DNA of 64,000 nucleotides from Crocinitomicaceae bacterium (GTDB lineage: Bacteria > Bacteroidota > Bacteroidia > Flavobacteriales_D > Crocinitomicaceae). The notes under the pieces are model-generated. The model was not told the DNA's origin, did no database searches, and saw only the letters and a list, made by a program, of their open reading frames with translations. The translations under genes and the position numbers were made by a program. Positions 1 through 8,888 of the stretch are shown here, one piece after another (within the stretch, counting starts at the first letter, position 1; each line of letters starts with the position of its first letter). The stretch is taken from positions 3,263-67,262 of the forward strand of contig JAHEIL010000015.1 of NCBI GenBank assembly GCA_024639405.1, in the 5' to 3' direction.

Positions 1-503
1 GCCAATAAGGCATTCGCTTTTTTAGCGATTTGAGCCATGGCTTTGATGTCAATAATATTCATCATTGGATTTGTTGGTGTTTCCACCCAAATCAATTTAG
101 TATTCGCATTTACCAACGCCTCTACAGCAGCTGGATTTTGCATGTCAACAAAGTGAAATTTGATGCCATATTTTGCGAAAATTGTATTGAAAATTCGGTA
201 TGAACCTCCGTAAAGATCGCTAGTAGAAATGACTTCATCGCCAGGATTTAACATTTTAATCACACAATCAATAGCTGCTAAACCTGAACCAAAACAAGCA
301 CCATAATTTCCGTTTTCAATCGCAGCAATGTTTTTTTCAAGTGCATGGCGTGTAGGATTTAGCGTACGTGAATATTCGTACCCTTTGTGATTGCCAACTC
401 CATCTTGAACATACGTTGATGTTTGGTAAATTGGGGTCATAATTGCGCCTGTTGCTTCGTCAGGATGAACACCTGCGTGAATGGCTTTCGTTCCAAATTT
501 CAT
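1..503 (-). CDS. Cys/Met-metabolism PLP enzyme (cystathionine gamma-synthase/lyase type), 3' part cut off by window edge
   Basis: This is the N-terminal 167 or so residues of a trans-sulfuration enzyme of the Cys/Met PLP family. I read it directly from the minus strand: it begins MKFGTKAIHAG, contains PIYQTSTY, the YSRTLNPTR segment that binds PLP phosphate from the neighbouring subunit, the SGLAAI turn, and VETPTNPMM ahead of the missing catalytic lysine region. The family makes or cleaves cystathionine, or sulfhydrylates activated homoserine, in the cytoplasm; the exact substrate cannot be decided from this half. The start at 503 matches the usual family N-terminus; a GTG upstream in frame is possible. 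It lies 37 bp downstream of aspartokinase on the same strand, which supports a methionine-biosynthetic role. The rest lies beyond base 1. Confidence 0.88.
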   Translation of the reverse strand, partial: MKFGTKAIHAGVHPDEATGAIMTPIYQTSTYVQDGVGNHKGYEYSRTLNPTRHALEKNIAAIENGNYGACFGSGLAAIDCVIKMLNPGDEVISTSDLYGGSYRIFNTIFAKYGIKFHFVDMQNPAAVEALVNANTKLIWVETPTNPMMNIIDIKAMAQIAKKANALL

Positions 504-540
504 ATGTGTAATTTTATTTTCTTCGTGCACAAAAATAGCA

Positions 541-1806
541 TCATTTCACTACAATCCTAGCAGTTTGACGTGTTTTCTGTTCCAAAATAATTTCTTTGTT
601 TTCTGTAACGCGATCAATCGTCGCTTGGTCGTAATGACGAATGGTAATTAAAGTTAATCCTTCGTTGAATTTCACAGAATACGTATCTTTAAACAACTCC
701 AAAACTTGATCAATATTAATTTTAGACCGATCCATCAAAATCGAAAAATCCAAAGCTGAATTTTGCATTAGGTTGATTTTCGCATTGATTTTCGACAAGC
801 GACTGAAAATATCACTTAAATTTTCTTCAACAATGAATGAAAAGTTTGTTGTTGTAAATGAAAACAACACTTGATCATTTTTAAAGATAAAAGAAGGAAT
901 CAAAGCATCATTCTCTGAGTTTTTTTGAATGATGGTTCCTGAAGCTGTTGGGTCCAAAAAGGACTTTACATACAAAGGAATGTCTTTATTTTGAAGCGGT
1001 TTAATTGTTTTTGGATGAATCACAGAAGCACCGTAATACGACAATTCTATTGCTTCTTTGAACGATATTTGGTCTAATTTTACTGTATTGTCAAAATACT
1101 TTGGATCTGCATTCAACATCCCTGGCACATCTTTCCAAATCGTAACGCTTTCAGCATTTGTACAATATGCAAAAATTCCAGCAGTATAATCAGAACCTTC
1201 TCGACCTAAGGTAGTCGTGAAACCCTCTGGTGTGTGCCCAATAAAACCTTGTGTCACTTGAATGTTTACTTCAGAAAAAAGCGGAAGAAAACGTTCTTGA
1301 ATTAAGCTTTCTGTTTTATTCCAATCCACATTTCCTTCTTGGTATAAATGATCTGTTCGAATCAATTTACGTGCATCGGCCCAAACCGCTGGGAATCCTT
1401 TTTCTCTAAGATAAGCAGCTAGAATAACCGATGAAAGCACTTCGCCAATCGAAACAATTTGATCGTATTCAAAACTGTAATTGTCTGAAAAAGACTGGTC
1501 AAAACGCAAGCGAAGCGCTTCAAATATAGCTTCCATTTCAGCATAAACTGCAAAATGGCGTTCGTGAAATAATTCGCCTAAAATAGTTTCGTGAAACAAC
1601 ACCAAATCATCTACTAATGCAGTAAAATTTTTACGGTCTTTTTGCGACAATGCTGTAACAACTTCTTCTAATTTATTAGTTGTTTTTCCCATTGCAGAAA
1701 CCACAATCGTGATTTTTTGTCCATCGTATAACGAAACGATTTCAGCAACATTTTGAACAGCAGCTGCATCTTTCACGGATGCCCCACCAAACTTAAAAAT
1801 TTTCAT
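541..1806 (-). CDS. lysC: Aspartate kinase (monofunctional)
   Basis: Phosphorylates aspartate to beta-aspartyl phosphate, the first step towards Lys, Thr and Met. The 421-residue protein opens with KFGGASV (residues 5-11; the family usually has KFGGTSV), has the GREGSDYTAG substrate/ATP-binding stretch near residue 205 and a C-terminal region consistent with paired ACT regulatory domains. There is no homoserine dehydrogenase domain, so it is the monofunctional form. I chose the ATG at 1806 because it places the KFGG motif at the very N-terminus; an in-frame ATG 18 bp upstream adds six unconserved residues. It is followed after 37 bp by the PLP trans-sulfuration gene, so the two probably form an operon. 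Symbol is by function only; the isozyme name is uncertain. Confidence 0.93.
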   Translation of the reverse strand: MKIFKFGGASVKDAAAVQNVAEIVSLYDGQKITIVVSAMGKTTNKLEEVVTALSQKDRKNFTALVDDLVLFHETILGELFHERHFAVYAEMEAIFEALRLRFDQSFSDNYSFEYDQIVSIGEVLSSVILAAYLREKGFPAVWADARKLIRTDHLYQEGNVDWNKTESLIQERFLPLFSEVNIQVTQGFIGHTPEGFTTTLGREGSDYTAGIFAYCTNAESVTIWKDVPGMLNADPKYFDNTVKLDQISFKEAIELSYYGASVIHPKTIKPLQNKDIPLYVKSFLDPTASGTIIQKNSENDALIPSFIFKNDQVLFSFTTTNFSFIVEENLSDIFSRLSKINAKINLMQNSALDFSILMDRSKINIDQVLELFKDTYSVKFNEGLTLITIRHYDQATIDRVTENKEIILEQKTRQTARIVVK

Positions 1807-1883
1807 TTCAACTATTTTGTACAAAAATAACGAAAAACAAGTTTATCAAGCAGGAAAATAATGTGGAAAAAGAAAGGGTTGAA

Positions 1884-2882
1884 TTAACTCAACTTATCTG
1901 TTAAAATACGCATTTCGATTACAGGTGAAATCTTTTCATATAAGATATTGTAGACAGCATCTACAATTGGCATTTCAACATTGAATTTTTTATTGATTTC
2001 CATGACACATTTTGTTGCGTAATAACCTTCAGCAATCATGTCCATCTCTAATTGTGCCGCTTTTACAGAATATCCTTTTCCAATCATAAAACCAAACGTT
2101 CTATTTCTAGAAAATTTAGAATAGGCTGTCACTAATAAATCACCTAAATAGGCACTTGATTTCACATCGCGGTGTATTGGACTTACCTCATCAATGAAGT
2201 TTTCAATTTCTTGTATGGCATTAGAAATCAGTACCGCTTGAAAATTATCTCCATAGCCTAAACCAGAACAAATTCCTGAAGCTAAGGCATACACATTTTT
2301 CAAAACGGCAGAAAGTTCTGTTCCAAATAAATCATCAGAAACAGTTGTTTTGATGAAACGACACGCCAATAAATCTGCCATTTCTTCGGCTACATGATCG
2401 TCTTGACTTGCAATCGTTAAATAAGAAAGTCTCTCCAATGCTACTTCTTCAGCATGGCAAGGACCACAAATAATTCCAATGTTTTTATACTTCGTCCCAA
2501 ATGTTTTATGAATAAAACGCGCAGGAATCGCATTGTATTCTGGAATAATTCCTTTCACAGCAGAAAAAACTATTTTATTTGCCATAATTTCTGTTGGGAA
2601 ACCTTCAAACATTTTTGTTAAAAAAGCGGAAGGTGTTGCAATAATAACGATATCTACTTCCTCTATTGTAGCAACTAAATCTGTACTTACTTTGATTTTA
2701 TCTAAATCAAATTCAACGGATTGCAAATAGTTTGGATTGTGACGAAAATTAAGAATGTGATCTACAGCTGCTTGATTACGCATCCACCAATTAACTTGTG
2801 GCACATTATTACATAATATTTTGACCAAAGCTGTTGCCCAACTTCCACCGCCTATCACTGCTATTTTTCGTTGTTTCTCCAT
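1884..2882 (-). CDS. gpsA: NAD(P)H-dependent glycerol-3-phosphate dehydrogenase
   Basis: Reduces dihydroxyacetone phosphate to sn-glycerol 3-phosphate for phospholipid synthesis, in the cytoplasm. The 332-residue protein starts with a Rossmann dinucleotide motif, IGGGSWATAL (10-19), the GpsA version of GxGxWGTAL. It carries FSAVKGI and the helical LKNVYALASG segment with the catalytic lysine, and a C-terminal all-helical domain of typical length. The ATG at 2882 is preferred to the one at 2897, which would add five residues before the usual MEKQRKIAVIGGG-like start. A good promoter-like pair lies just upstream (see 2897-2928), which overlaps the longer start and argues against it. Confidence 0.94.
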   Translation of the reverse strand: MEKQRKIAVIGGGSWATALVKILCNNVPQVNWWMRNQAAVDHILNFRHNPNYLQSVEFDLDKIKVSTDLVATIEEVDIVIIATPSAFLTKMFEGFPTEIMANKIVFSAVKGIIPEYNAIPARFIHKTFGTKYKNIGIICGPCHAEEVALERLSYLTIASQDDHVAEEMADLLACRFIKTTVSDDLFGTELSAVLKNVYALASGICSGLGYGDNFQAVLISNAIQEIENFIDEVSPIHRDVKSSAYLGDLLVTAYSKFSRNRTFGFMIGKGYSVKAAQLEMDMIAEGYYATKCVMEINKKFNVEMPIVDAVYNILYEKISPVIEMRILTDKLS

Positions 2883-2896
2883 GTAGTATCGTTGCA

Positions 2897-2928
2897 CAAA
2901 TGTAATTATTTTTTTTAAACTGCTTCAA
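2897..2928 (-). promoter_or_regulatory. Bacteroidota-type promoter for gpsA
   Basis: On the minus strand the sequence reads TTG (2928-2926), a 21-base spacer and TACATTTG (2904-2897). This fits the Bacteroidota -33 TTTG / -7 TAnnTTTG pattern. It sits 15 bases ahead of the chosen gpsA start. Pattern match only. Confidence 0.45.
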
Positions 2929-2973
2929 TGTGTACTTTATACACTATGAAATTAGAATCGTGATTTCTAGCTA

Positions 2974-3585
2974 TTATTTTTTAGCCATTTGCAGGTGCAA
3001 TTCATACATCAATCGATCAAATTCATCATCCGCTCTTGTATCATTGTGAAAACGGAAATCTGCTTCTTGCTCAAACGGTTGTAAATAATGTTTGTAACAT
3101 GGTAAGACATGATTATTCCATTGGTATAATATTGCTTCGCGCGAATAACCACGTGTTTCTTGATCTCTATACAAACGGCGATCGAGTTGTGTTGCTAAAT
3201 CTACTTCCATAAATATAGTGAAATCCAATTGTTGGCGAATTTCTTCGTAATGAAACAAAAACAAGCCTTCTACAATGACTAAATCAGACGGATGAATCGT
3301 CACTAAGGTATTTTTATCGGGAGGCGCATTGAAATGGTATTCTTTGACTTCAATCGATTCTCCGTTTAATAAAGTAGTTAAATCTGAGTGTAAGCGTGAA
3401 CGATCTAGGGCAGTTGGTAAATCAAAATTTACTTCACCATTCTCATCAATTACTTGTTTAGTAATTGGATGGTAATAATTATCCATCGAAAAAATAGATG
3501 GTTTTAAATGATTTAATTCTGTTGAAATACGTTTTAAAAGTGTTGTTTTTCCAGAACCACTTCCTCCACAAATACCTATGATCAT
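2974..3585 (-). CDS. udk: Uridine kinase
   Basis: Phosphorylates uridine and cytidine to UMP/CMP in pyrimidine salvage. The 203-residue protein begins with a P-loop, GGSGSGKTT (7-15), followed by SMDNYYHP, the segment that carries the catalytic Asp and nucleoside contacts. FNAPPD and VIVEGLFLF (Walker B-like) follow in the usual order, and DRRLYRD forms the lid arginines. Length equals that of the family. It lies 91 bp from gpsA on the same strand and is divergent from the T9SS protease gene. Some phosphoribulokinase-like proteins share this fold, but the short length and motifs favour uridine kinase. Confidence 0.92.
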   Translation of the reverse strand: MIIGICGGSGSGKTTLLKRISTELNHLKPSIFSMDNYYHPITKQVIDENGEVNFDLPTALDRSRLHSDLTTLLNGESIEVKEYHFNAPPDKNTLVTIHPSDLVIVEGLFLFHYEEIRQQLDFTIFMEVDLATQLDRRLYRDQETRGYSREAILYQWNNHVLPCYKHYLQPFEQEADFRFHNDTRADDEFDRLMYELHLQMAKK

Positions 3586-3763
3586 CCTTGTTTATCTTTT
3601 TTATAAATGCGTTTGCTTTTTCTAAAGTGATTAAAAAAGCATCGTTCAAATATAACTCAATTTTTTTGTGTGCTAAAATTAGCCGTGATTTTGACTTTGT
3701 TTTTCACTGAAAAAAGTAAAAAATACCTTATTTTCGTAAACTACAATTTTTAAACAAAACAAT

Positions 3764-6028
3764 ATGCGCAAATTCTTAACATTAAGTATGTGTTTTATTC
3801 TCGTTCTTCAACAAGGATGGGCACAACAAGGTGAAGGTGGCTTACCTAAAAGCTTACTTTTTTCACAGGTTCAAGCACTTGCTTCAGTTTCGTTTAATGA
3901 ACCATTAATTGCCAATCTTAGAGCTGAAGATAGTATTGTTGATGCTGAAAAAACAGGCCCTTGGAGATTTGGATTTAACAATACTACAAATCTAACTACT
4001 GATAATAGTGGAACATGGACAACTTTGCCAAACGGTGATCAACTTTGGCAATTGAAAATTATCTGTGAAAATGCGTTAACCGTCAACCTTACCTTAGAAA
4101 ATGTTCAACTTCCTGAAGGAAATGAATTATATGTTTACAACGAAGCAAAATCATTTATTTTAGGAAAATTTACTGAAAATCATTTATATGAAGGGCAACT
4201 TGGTACAGAATTAGTTCCAGGGAATACAGCCATTGTTGAATATTATGTTCCTGCAAGTAATGTGAATTTATTGAAAGGATTAACGATTCATACGGTGACA
4301 CATGGTTACCGAACAGCGAAAGAGTTTCAAACCAAAGCGTTTGGAAGTTCGGGTAATTGTAACATGAACGTGAATTGCCCCGATGGAAGTGCATGGGAAA
4401 ACCAACGCAATAGTGCTATTATGCTAGTTTCTGGTAGCAACGGTTTTTGCTCTGGCGCTTTGATAAATAATGTATTGCAAAATCAAAAACCCTATGTATT
4501 AACAGCCAATCATTGTTACAGTAATCCTGCAACCTGGATTTTTAGATTTAATTGGCAATCACACGACTGTTTAAATCCAACAACGTCGCCAACATTTGAA
4601 TCACTCTCTGGAGCTGTTTTGCGCGCTAAAAGAACGCCGTCAGATTTTTGTTTGGTAGAAATTACGGGTGGATTGGTTAACAATACAGTTCCAGCATTTT
4701 GTAATCCTTATTTTTCTGGTTGGGACAATACGGGAGCAATTCCTCAAAACACCACCTGCATTCATCATCCAGATGGGGACATCAAAAAAATCTCTTTTGA
4801 TGATCAATCACCATCCATTTCTCAAGGAATGAACTCTTCAGAAGCGAATTCAACTTGGTCAATCAAATGGGACCGAAACACAACAACAGAAGGTGGGTCT
4901 TCAGGTTCTCCGTTGTTTGATGAAAATCATCGTATTATTGGTCAATTGTGGGGAGGTGGCGCTTCATGTAACAACTTGACAGCAACTGATTTTTATGGCC
5001 GCTTTTCAAATTCTTGGCTGCCAAGTGGAAGCGATAGTTCTAATCAGTTAAAATATTGGTTAGACCCAACAAACACAGGAGCGCAATTCATCAATGGTTT
5101 AGATCCTATGAATCCAATTAATGCCAATTTTGACGGACAACTTTCAAATCCAACAGGTGTAAAAGGAATCAATTGCACCGATACAATTTATCCTTCTATT
5201 CGCTTGTCTAATATTGGCGCAACAACGTTAACAGCTTTACCAATTCAATATAGTTTTGATGGTGGAGGAGTTCAAACCTATAATTGGACCGGCAATTTAC
5301 CACAATGGCAAAGTACAATCATTAATTTGCCGATGGCCACATTGTCAAATGGGAATCATACATTTACAGCTGCTATTCAATCTAACTTAGATGTGAATCC
5401 AACTAATAATTCTGTAACTGGAAATTTCTCTACTCTAAACAATGGTAACATTGTAACTATGAACTTAAACCTAGATTGTTATGCCTCTGAAACATCTTGG
5501 AAACTATTAAACAGCAATAACATTGTTCTATACAGCGGTAATGGTTACAGCAATAATAATCCAATAGCTGTAACACAAGATTTTTGTTTGACTTCAACCT
5601 GTTATACATTCAAAATTTTCGACCAATACGGAGATGGAATGTCAGGTTGCTCCAATCAAAATGGCGGAAACGGTGATTTAAACTTAACCTTTAACGATAC
5701 TGTAATTGGAGAAATTTTAGAAGCAAATGCAGATTTTGGCGATTCTTTGGCGATTCCATTCTGCTTAAGTGGATCTGTAATTGTGGGCGAACTCGTTGAA
5801 AATGAACTCAAACTTTATCCAAATCCTACCTCAAATTGGCTTACAGTTGAAACAAAATTCCTCGCAGATAAAATTTGTATTACATCAATTACTGGCGATG
5901 AACTTTTGAACTTTGAACCATCAACATTGAAAATGTCAGTATCACTTGAAGCGTATTCAGCTGGCGTTTATTTCATTGTTATACATTCCAAATCAGGGAA
6001 AATAACGAAGCAACTTATTAAAAAATAA
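3764..6028 (+). CDS. Secreted trypsin-like serine protease with T9SS sorting domain
   Basis: Predicted extracellular endopeptidase of the chymotrypsin/lysyl-endopeptidase fold. The 754-residue protein has a Sec signal peptide (about 1-20, ending GWAQ), a pro-region, and then a protease domain with an intact triad: His250 in LTANHCY, Asp294 in PSDFCLV, and Ser380 in GGSSGSP. Several cysteines in the domain suggest disulfides, as in lysyl endopeptidase. The region after about 460 is a beta-rich CARDB-like module, followed by a subtilisin-like beta segment. The last 75 residues are a T9SS C-terminal domain (LYPNPTSNW ... GKITKQLIKK), so export to the surface is expected. A paralogue with the same layout is at 32813-34507. 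Cleavage specificity is not deducible by eye. Confidence 0.88.
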   Translation: MRKFLTLSMCFILVLQQGWAQQGEGGLPKSLLFSQVQALASVSFNEPLIANLRAEDSIVDAEKTGPWRFGFNNTTNLTTDNSGTWTTLPNGDQLWQLKIICENALTVNLTLENVQLPEGNELYVYNEAKSFILGKFTENHLYEGQLGTELVPGNTAIVEYYVPASNVNLLKGLTIHTVTHGYRTAKEFQTKAFGSSGNCNMNVNCPDGSAWENQRNSAIMLVSGSNGFCSGALINNVLQNQKPYVLTANHCYSNPATWIFRFNWQSHDCLNPTTSPTFESLSGAVLRAKRTPSDFCLVEITGGLVNNTVPAFCNPYFSGWDNTGAIPQNTTCIHHPDGDIKKISFDDQSPSISQGMNSSEANSTWSIKWDRNTTTEGGSSGSPLFDENHRIIGQLWGGGASCNNLTATDFYGRFSNSWLPSGSDSSNQLKYWLDPTNTGAQFINGLDPMNPINANFDGQLSNPTGVKGINCTDTIYPSIRLSNIGATTLTALPIQYSFDGGGVQTYNWTGNLPQWQSTIINLPMATLSNGNHTFTAAIQSNLDVNPTNNSVTGNFSTLNNGNIVTMNLNLDCYASETSWKLLNSNNIVLYSGNGYSNNNPIAVTQDFCLTSTCYTFKIFDQYGDGMSGCSNQNGGNGDLNLTFNDTVIGEILEANADFGDSLAIPFCLSGSVIVGELVENELKLYPNPTSNWLTVETKFLADKICITSITGDELLNFEPSTLKMSVSLEAYSAGVYFIVIHSKSGKITKQLIKK

Positions 6029-6058
6029 AACAAGGAAATTTCCTTATAAATCTAGTGT

Positions 6059-8872
6059 ATGTTATCTAAAGACATCGACAAAAAATTATTTTTATTAGAC
6101 GCTTACGCGTTAATCTACAGAGCCTATTTTGCATTTGCGAAAAACCCGAGAGTTAATTCTAAAGGGCAAAACACCTCTGCTGCATTTGGCTTTACCAATG
6201 TATTAATCGATGTCATTAAAAATGAAAAACCAACACATATTGCAGTTGTTTTTGATCCGCCAGGTGGCTCAACGCACCGTCAAGAAGATTTCGCCCTTTA
6301 CAAAGCTCACCGAGAAGAAATGCCGGAAGACATTCGTTCGATGATTGAGCCGATAAAAAATATTGTACGCGCATTTAATATTCCAATGCTGGAAGTTGCA
6401 GGCTTCGAAGCAGATGATGTGATCGGAACGCTCGCAAAAGTTGCGGAGAAAAAAGGCTACACCACATACATGATGACGCCTGATAAAGATTATGCGCAAT
6501 TGGTTTCTGAACATATTTTTATGTTTAAACCTGGTCGCGGTGGAAATCCACCTGAAATTTGGGGCGTTCCTGAAGTGTGCGCCAAATTTGAAATTCAAGA
6601 CCCAATTCAAGTCATTGATATTTTAGGGTTGTGGGGAGATGCCGCTGATAATATTCCTGGAATTCCTGGAATTGGAGAAAAAACAGCTAAACTATTGATC
6701 CAGAAATATGGAACAATGGAAAACATCTTCAAAAATGTCGACGACTTAAAAGGAAAACAAAAAGAAAATGTCATCAATTTTGAAGCGCAAGGATTGGTTT
6801 CTAAAATGTTGGCTACCATCATTGTTGATGTTGAAGTTCCTTTTGATGAAGAACATTTGTTAGTTGGCGATGTTGATAAAGAAAAAGTGAAAGACCTTTT
6901 TACGGAATTGGAATTTAGGAATTTGGCGCGTCGGGTAATTGGTGAAGATATTGTAATTACGGCACAACCTTCCATCAATAATGGTGAAAATGCACAGCTA
7001 GATTTATTTGGTATGCAAAGCATGTTGGTCGAACAAAATCCGACGCCAACTTCAGAATACAAAACTATTGCTACCGAAAAACCAAGCTATCATTTAATTA
7101 CAAAGCCGGAAGAACGACAAGAATTGTTAGCGCTTTTATTGGCTCAAAAACAAGTGTGCTTTGACACAGAAACAACCAGCATTGATGCATTGCATGCGGA
7201 TTTAGTTGGACTCTCGTTTTCTTACAAAGCTCGAGAAGCTTTTTATGTGGCTGTACCGGTGGATTTTGAAGCTGCAAAATCAATTGTGGAAGAATTTTTA
7301 CCTTTCTTCAAAAATACGGCGATTGAAAAAATTGCGCACAACATAAAATACGATTTAAAAGTATTGAATCGCTATGGAATAAAGGTGGAGGCGCCCCTTT
7401 TTGACACCATGATTGCACATTATTTGATCAATCCTGAATCCAAACAAAACATGGATTTCTTAGCAGAATTTTACTTGAACTATCAACCTATTTCTATCGA
7501 AACATTGATTGGTAAAAAAGGAAAAGGTCAAGGAAATATGGGCGATTTACAACCAGAAGAAATTTCTGACTATGCGTGTGAAGATGCAGATATTACCTAT
7601 CAATTAAAACAATTGTTTGAACCAGAAATTCAAAAAGAACATTTAAAAGAATTGTTCTACGACATGGAAATGCCACTTGTTGAGGTGTTAAAAGAAATGG
7701 AACAAGAAGGAATCGCCATTGATGTAGCTGGATTAAACGAATATTCGAAACAATTAGAAATAACCCTAATTGACTTAGAAAAAGGAATCAAGGCTGAAGC
7801 TGGAATGGATTTCAATGTTGATTCGCCGAAACAATTAGGAGATGTATTGTTTGATGTGTTGAAAATTTCGTCCAAAGCGAAAAAAACTAAAACAGGTCAA
7901 TACGCTACCTCAGAAGATATTCTTCAAAAACATGAGAAAGATCACCCAATTATACCAATGATTTTGCAATACCGTCAATTGCGCAAATTAAAAAGTACAT
8001 ATGTGGACCCGTTACCAACCATGACCGATAAAATGGATGGTAGAATTCACACTAGCTTTATGCAAACTGTAACAGCAACGGGACGTTTAAGTTCCAATAA
8101 TCCGAACTTGCAGAATATTCCAATCCGAACAGAAAATGGGCGTGAGATTAGAAAATCATTCATTCCTAGAAATGCTGATTTTACCTTAATGGCTGTCGAT
8201 TATTCTCAAATTGAATTGCGTATCATCGCTGCGCTTAGTAAAGATGCTGCAATGATAGAGGCGTTTAAAAGTGGTCACGACATTCACAAAGCGACCGCTG
8301 CAAAAGTATTTCATGTGCAATTAGATGAGGTAACGCGCGAACAAAGAAGCGCTGCAAAAGCAGTAAATTTTGGAATTATATACGGTCAATCTGCCTTTGG
8401 CTTGTCTCAAAATTTAGGAATCTCAAGAACAGAAGCTAAAGGAATCATCGATAGCTATTTTGAACAATACGCAACCATAAAAAATTACATGGATGGTGCA
8501 GTAACTCAAGCGCGAGAAAAAGGATACGTCGAAACCATAATGCAACGTCGTCGTTATTTACCAGACATTAATTCATCGAATGCTGTTGTACGCGGTTTTG
8601 CTGAAAGAAATGCTGTAAATGCACCGATTCAAGGATCTGCCGCTGACATTATAAAAATGGCAATGGTGGCTGTTTATCGTGCGATGCAACAACAAGATTT
8701 AAAATCTAAAATGATTTTACAAGTACACGATGAGTTGGTATTTGATGTGCACATTTCAGAAAAAGAAGTGATGAAAAAATTGGTGAAAGAAGCGATGGAA
8801 AATGCCATTAATTTAGTTGTACCTATGGAAGTTGAATTGCAATTTGGAGATAATTGGTTAGACGCACACTAA
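6059..8872 (+). CDS. polA: DNA polymerase I
   Basis: Repair and Okazaki-fragment polymerase, 937 residues. An N-terminal 5'-3' flap nuclease (about 1-290) carries the acidic clusters LLDAYALIYRAY and EADDVIG and the helix-hairpin-helix GIPGIGEKTA. The 3'-5' exonuclease is intact by its motifs: FDTET (Exo I), HNIKYDL (Exo II) and YACEDAD (Exo III), so proofreading is expected. The polymerase domain has motif A DYSQIELR, motif B RSAAKAVNFGIIYG and motif C VHDELVF. The Phe in motif B is the ddNTP-discriminating type. The gene begins 30 bp after the T9SS protease and converges on the helicase gene with a 16-bp gap. Confidence 0.97.
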   Translation: MLSKDIDKKLFLLDAYALIYRAYFAFAKNPRVNSKGQNTSAAFGFTNVLIDVIKNEKPTHIAVVFDPPGGSTHRQEDFALYKAHREEMPEDIRSMIEPIKNIVRAFNIPMLEVAGFEADDVIGTLAKVAEKKGYTTYMMTPDKDYAQLVSEHIFMFKPGRGGNPPEIWGVPEVCAKFEIQDPIQVIDILGLWGDAADNIPGIPGIGEKTAKLLIQKYGTMENIFKNVDDLKGKQKENVINFEAQGLVSKMLATIIVDVEVPFDEEHLLVGDVDKEKVKDLFTELEFRNLARRVIGEDIVITAQPSINNGENAQLDLFGMQSMLVEQNPTPTSEYKTIATEKPSYHLITKPEERQELLALLLAQKQVCFDTETTSIDALHADLVGLSFSYKAREAFYVAVPVDFEAAKSIVEEFLPFFKNTAIEKIAHNIKYDLKVLNRYGIKVEAPLFDTMIAHYLINPESKQNMDFLAEFYLNYQPISIETLIGKKGKGQGNMGDLQPEEISDYACEDADITYQLKQLFEPEIQKEHLKELFYDMEMPLVEVLKEMEQEGIAIDVAGLNEYSKQLEITLIDLEKGIKAEAGMDFNVDSPKQLGDVLFDVLKISSKAKKTKTGQYATSEDILQKHEKDHPIIPMILQYRQLRKLKSTYVDPLPTMTDKMDGRIHTSFMQTVTATGRLSSNNPNLQNIPIRTENGREIRKSFIPRNADFTLMAVDYSQIELRIIAALSKDAAMIEAFKSGHDIHKATAAKVFHVQLDEVTREQRSAAKAVNFGIIYGQSAFGLSQNLGISRTEAKGIIDSYFEQYATIKNYMDGAVTQAREKGYVETIMQRRRYLPDINSSNAVVRGFAERNAVNAPIQGSAADIIKMAMVAVYRAMQQQDLKSKMILQVHDELVFDVHISEKEVMKKLVKEAMENAINLVVPMEVELQFGDNWLDAH

Positions 8873-8888
8873 ATTTTAACGTTCTCTG

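Noticed and set aside
2533..2730. Open frame opposite gpsA
   Set aside because: Antisense shadow of a conserved gene, no domain or start context.
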